Below, piece by piece: positions 62,591-64,000 of a stretch of 64,000 bases of DNA. Source of the DNA: Nannochloropsis oceanica (taxonomy: Eukaryota; Sar; Eustigmatophyceae; Eustigmatales; Monodopsidaceae); contig CP038131.1 of NCBI GenBank assembly GCA_004519485.1, forward strand, positions 506,001 to 570,000, in the 5' to 3' direction. The notes beneath the pieces are model-generated. The model was given only the letters and a program-made list of their open reading frames with translations. It was not told the DNA's origin and did no database searches. Both the position numbers and the translations under genes were made by a program. The first letter of the stretch is position 1; every line of letters starts with the position of its first letter.

Positions 62591-64000
62591 TTAATTGTTC
62601 CCTACGTACATGTCGGGATCCTGTATATTCGCCCCTACCACCCCCCCCCCCCACCCATGGTGCTCATCCCCTCCCTCCATCATCTCCTCCTCCTCCTCCT
62701 CCTCCTCCTCTCCCTCCTCCTCCTCCGCCGAACTCTCCCCTTCCATCCTCCCCTCCCTCCCCCCACCCCTCCCTCTCCCACCCACAAAGCCCCCCGTGAT
62801 TCCCATCGAATGCGACTGGCTCAAACGCCCACCAGCCAGAAACCCCCTTCTTCCTCCCTCCCTCCCTCCCACTCCTCCTCCATCCACACACACACCATGC
62901 TCCACCAAACTCGTTCTCAACAGCATCGCCCTCACCTCCCTCAGGAAATCCTTGCCCATCCCAAACACTTTCTTATACCCCTCCTCCCTCGGGTCCACCT
63001 GACGCCTGTGCAATGTCTTCTTCTGACTGTCCACACGTGCCGGCAACCGATTACTCCGGATCAATTGGGCCACCTCCTTTTCCATCTCCCCCACCGGCGC
63101 ACCAAACGCCTCGCTCATCCTCGCCAAGTCCACGCTCAGATACGGCGAAAAATACTGCAAGAAGCATCTCTCGCGTATCTGTTGGTATAAAACACTCACA
63201 TGCCGTGCTAGATGTAAGTCCAGCATTAACTCCCCCTTCATCGCACCCAAGACCCTCAAGCAGCCCCCATACTTCGAGCCACAGAAATCATAAATCAGCT
63301 CCCGCATCCATGGGACCAGATCTAGTAAGCCCCTAAAAGCCATGTTATCCACCACCCGTCGTCGCAGTTCCGTCCGATCAAGCGAGGCCAACGCGCACAA
63401 CCCCCCATACACCGCCACGTCCTCCGCAGCCAGGACCTGAGCGAAGGGAGCAGGAGCATTATCGTTAGGCTTATCCTTCGTCAGCCCCGCAACCCCACAC
63501 TCAAGAAATTTCCGTGCAGCGTTCGTATAGTGCTGTTGGGAGAGTTGAACGAGCCCGGCGGCAGCCTTGAGCTTGTGCCGGGCCTTGGGATCGTTCAAGT
63601 CAGGGGTATGTTCGGCTTTGGTGACGTAGGTGTTGACATGCGAGAAGCTTTCGAGCCCCACGGCCACCTTGATCACGTTCAGGCACATATCGACGCTATG
63701 ACGGGTCATGGAGCAGTAGTCCCGGGTACGGACAAAGTTCTTCAAGGCATTATCCAAATCACCACGGGCATAATAAAATTCCCCCAAATCTTGATAGCCC
63801 AATCGAATGCTCTCCTTCGCCAAACTCGTCCGCGAACTCTGCAAATCACTCTCTAACCGTTCCTTCTGTGCCGCTGCCTGTTTCTCAAGCCCATCCGCCC
63901 ATGCAGAGTCCAGCTGATACGCAGGACCTAAACGGCCAGCAACCAAACCCACCACCTCCCGGTACAGCTCCACATTCATCGATCCCCGCTCTTTCAGGGT
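62591..64000 (-). CDS. CSN1: COP9 signalosome subunit 1 (partial, 5' end outside window)
   Basis: The frame is open to the right edge of the window (TLKERGSMNVELYREVVGLV), so about 470 C-terminal residues are present. CSN1/GPS1 features: helical repeats with ESIRLGYQDLGEFYYARGDL, DNALKNFVRTRDYCSM and LNVIKVAVGLESFSHVNTYV, then VAVYGGLCALASLDRTELRR, YGGCLRVLGAMKGELMLDLH and the PCI winged helix YFSPYLSVDLARMSEAFGAP, VGEMEKEVAQLIRSNRLPAR. The C-terminal 100 residues are a Gly/Arg/Glu-rich, very acidic low-complexity tail (EEEEGEEEEEEEEEMMEGGD) unlike the shorter tail of animal or plant CSN1. CSN removes NEDD8 from cullins through CSN5; CSN1 is a core scaffold. Confidence 0.93.
   Translation of the reverse strand, partial: TLKERGSMNVELYREVVGLVAGRLGPAYQLDSAWADGLEKQAAAQKERLESDLQSSRTSLAKESIRLGYQDLGEFYYARGDLDNALKNFVRTRDYCSMTRHSVDMCLNVIKVAVGLESFSHVNTYVTKAEHTPDLNDPKARHKLKAAAGLVQLSQQHYTNAARKFLECGVAGLTKDKPNDNAPAPFAQVLAAEDVAVYGGLCALASLDRTELRRRVVDNMAFRGLLDLVPWMRELIYDFCGSKYGGCLRVLGAMKGELMLDLHLARHVSVLYQQIRERCFLQYFSPYLSVDLARMSEAFGAPVGEMEKEVAQLIRSNRLPARVDSQKKTLHRRQVDPREEGYKKVFGMGKDFLREVRAMLLRTSLVEHGVCVDGGGVGGREGGRRGFLAGGRLSQSHSMGITGGFVGGRGRGGGREGRMEGESSAEEEEGEEEEEEEEEMMEGGDEHHGWGGGVVGANIQDPDMYVGNN

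Noticed and set aside
62515-63190. Plus-strand Pro/Ser-rich ORFs
   Set aside because: Antisense of the acidic CSN1 tail.

Overview
This window looks like nuclear DNA of a photosynthetic stramenopile (heterokont alga), most likely a eustigmatophyte of the Nannochloropsis/Microchloropsis type. The species call is inference. Protein-coding genes lie on both strands, separated by 0.3-2.5 kb, and most have 0-4 short introns with good GT-AG (sometimes GC-AG) sites. Three predicted proteins (CDS starting at 10654, 27522 and 60713) begin with a signal peptide that ends just before a Phe (TTA-F, VEG-F, CHA-F). That is the plastid-targeting signature of algae with a secondary red plastid. There are no operons, no rRNA or tRNA genes that I can support, no CRISPR arrays and no transposons.

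Layout. 0.8-5.3 kb: LRR protein and ABCG half-transporter, both minus. 6-9 kb: coiled-coil protein and a five-exon NEDD8/Rub1-type ubiquitin-like gene that only appears after splicing (plus). 9.5-11.5 kb: COX6C/COX5C-like small subunit (minus) and a plastid membrane protein (plus). 12.5-20 kb: a large Gln/Gly-rich UBA-like protein and PRP4-type kinase (both minus). 21-27 kb: SNW/SKIP splicing factor (plus), SPRYD7-like protein (minus), S28 serine peptidase (plus). 27.5-34 kb: plastid HSP90, threonine dehydratase and a four-TM protein (all plus). 34.3-35 kb: membrane-anchored ABM-domain protein (minus). 35.2-43.1 kb: a 7.8-kb gene combining CABIN1/Hir3-like TPR sequence with a PHD finger (plus). 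44.6-46.9 kb: CELF-like RRM protein (plus). 49.4-53.2 kb: PWWP-like nuclear protein (minus) and histidinol dehydrogenase (plus). 53.6-60.1 kb: secreted/GPI-like protein, TypA/BipA GTPase and Sec1/Munc18 protein (all minus). 60.7-64 kb: plastid protein with a starch-binding-like module (plus) and CSN1 (minus, cut by the window end).

Themes. SKIP and PRP4 kinase both act in the spliceosome. The NEDD8-like modifier and CSN1 (subunit of the deneddylase) belong to the same cullin-regulating cycle. Threonine dehydratase and HisD are amino-acid biosynthetic enzymes. Two large genes can be read through only if a long G/C homopolymer is one base shorter (14861-14877 and 37487-37500), which points to assembly errors or unstable tracts. 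The most interesting items are the micro-exon NEDD8 gene, the PHD-Hir3 fusion, and the starch-binding-like plastid protein in a lineage expected to store beta-glucan. Exon borders were set by hand from splice consensus, reading-frame phase and remembered family patterns. No alignment or database search was run.
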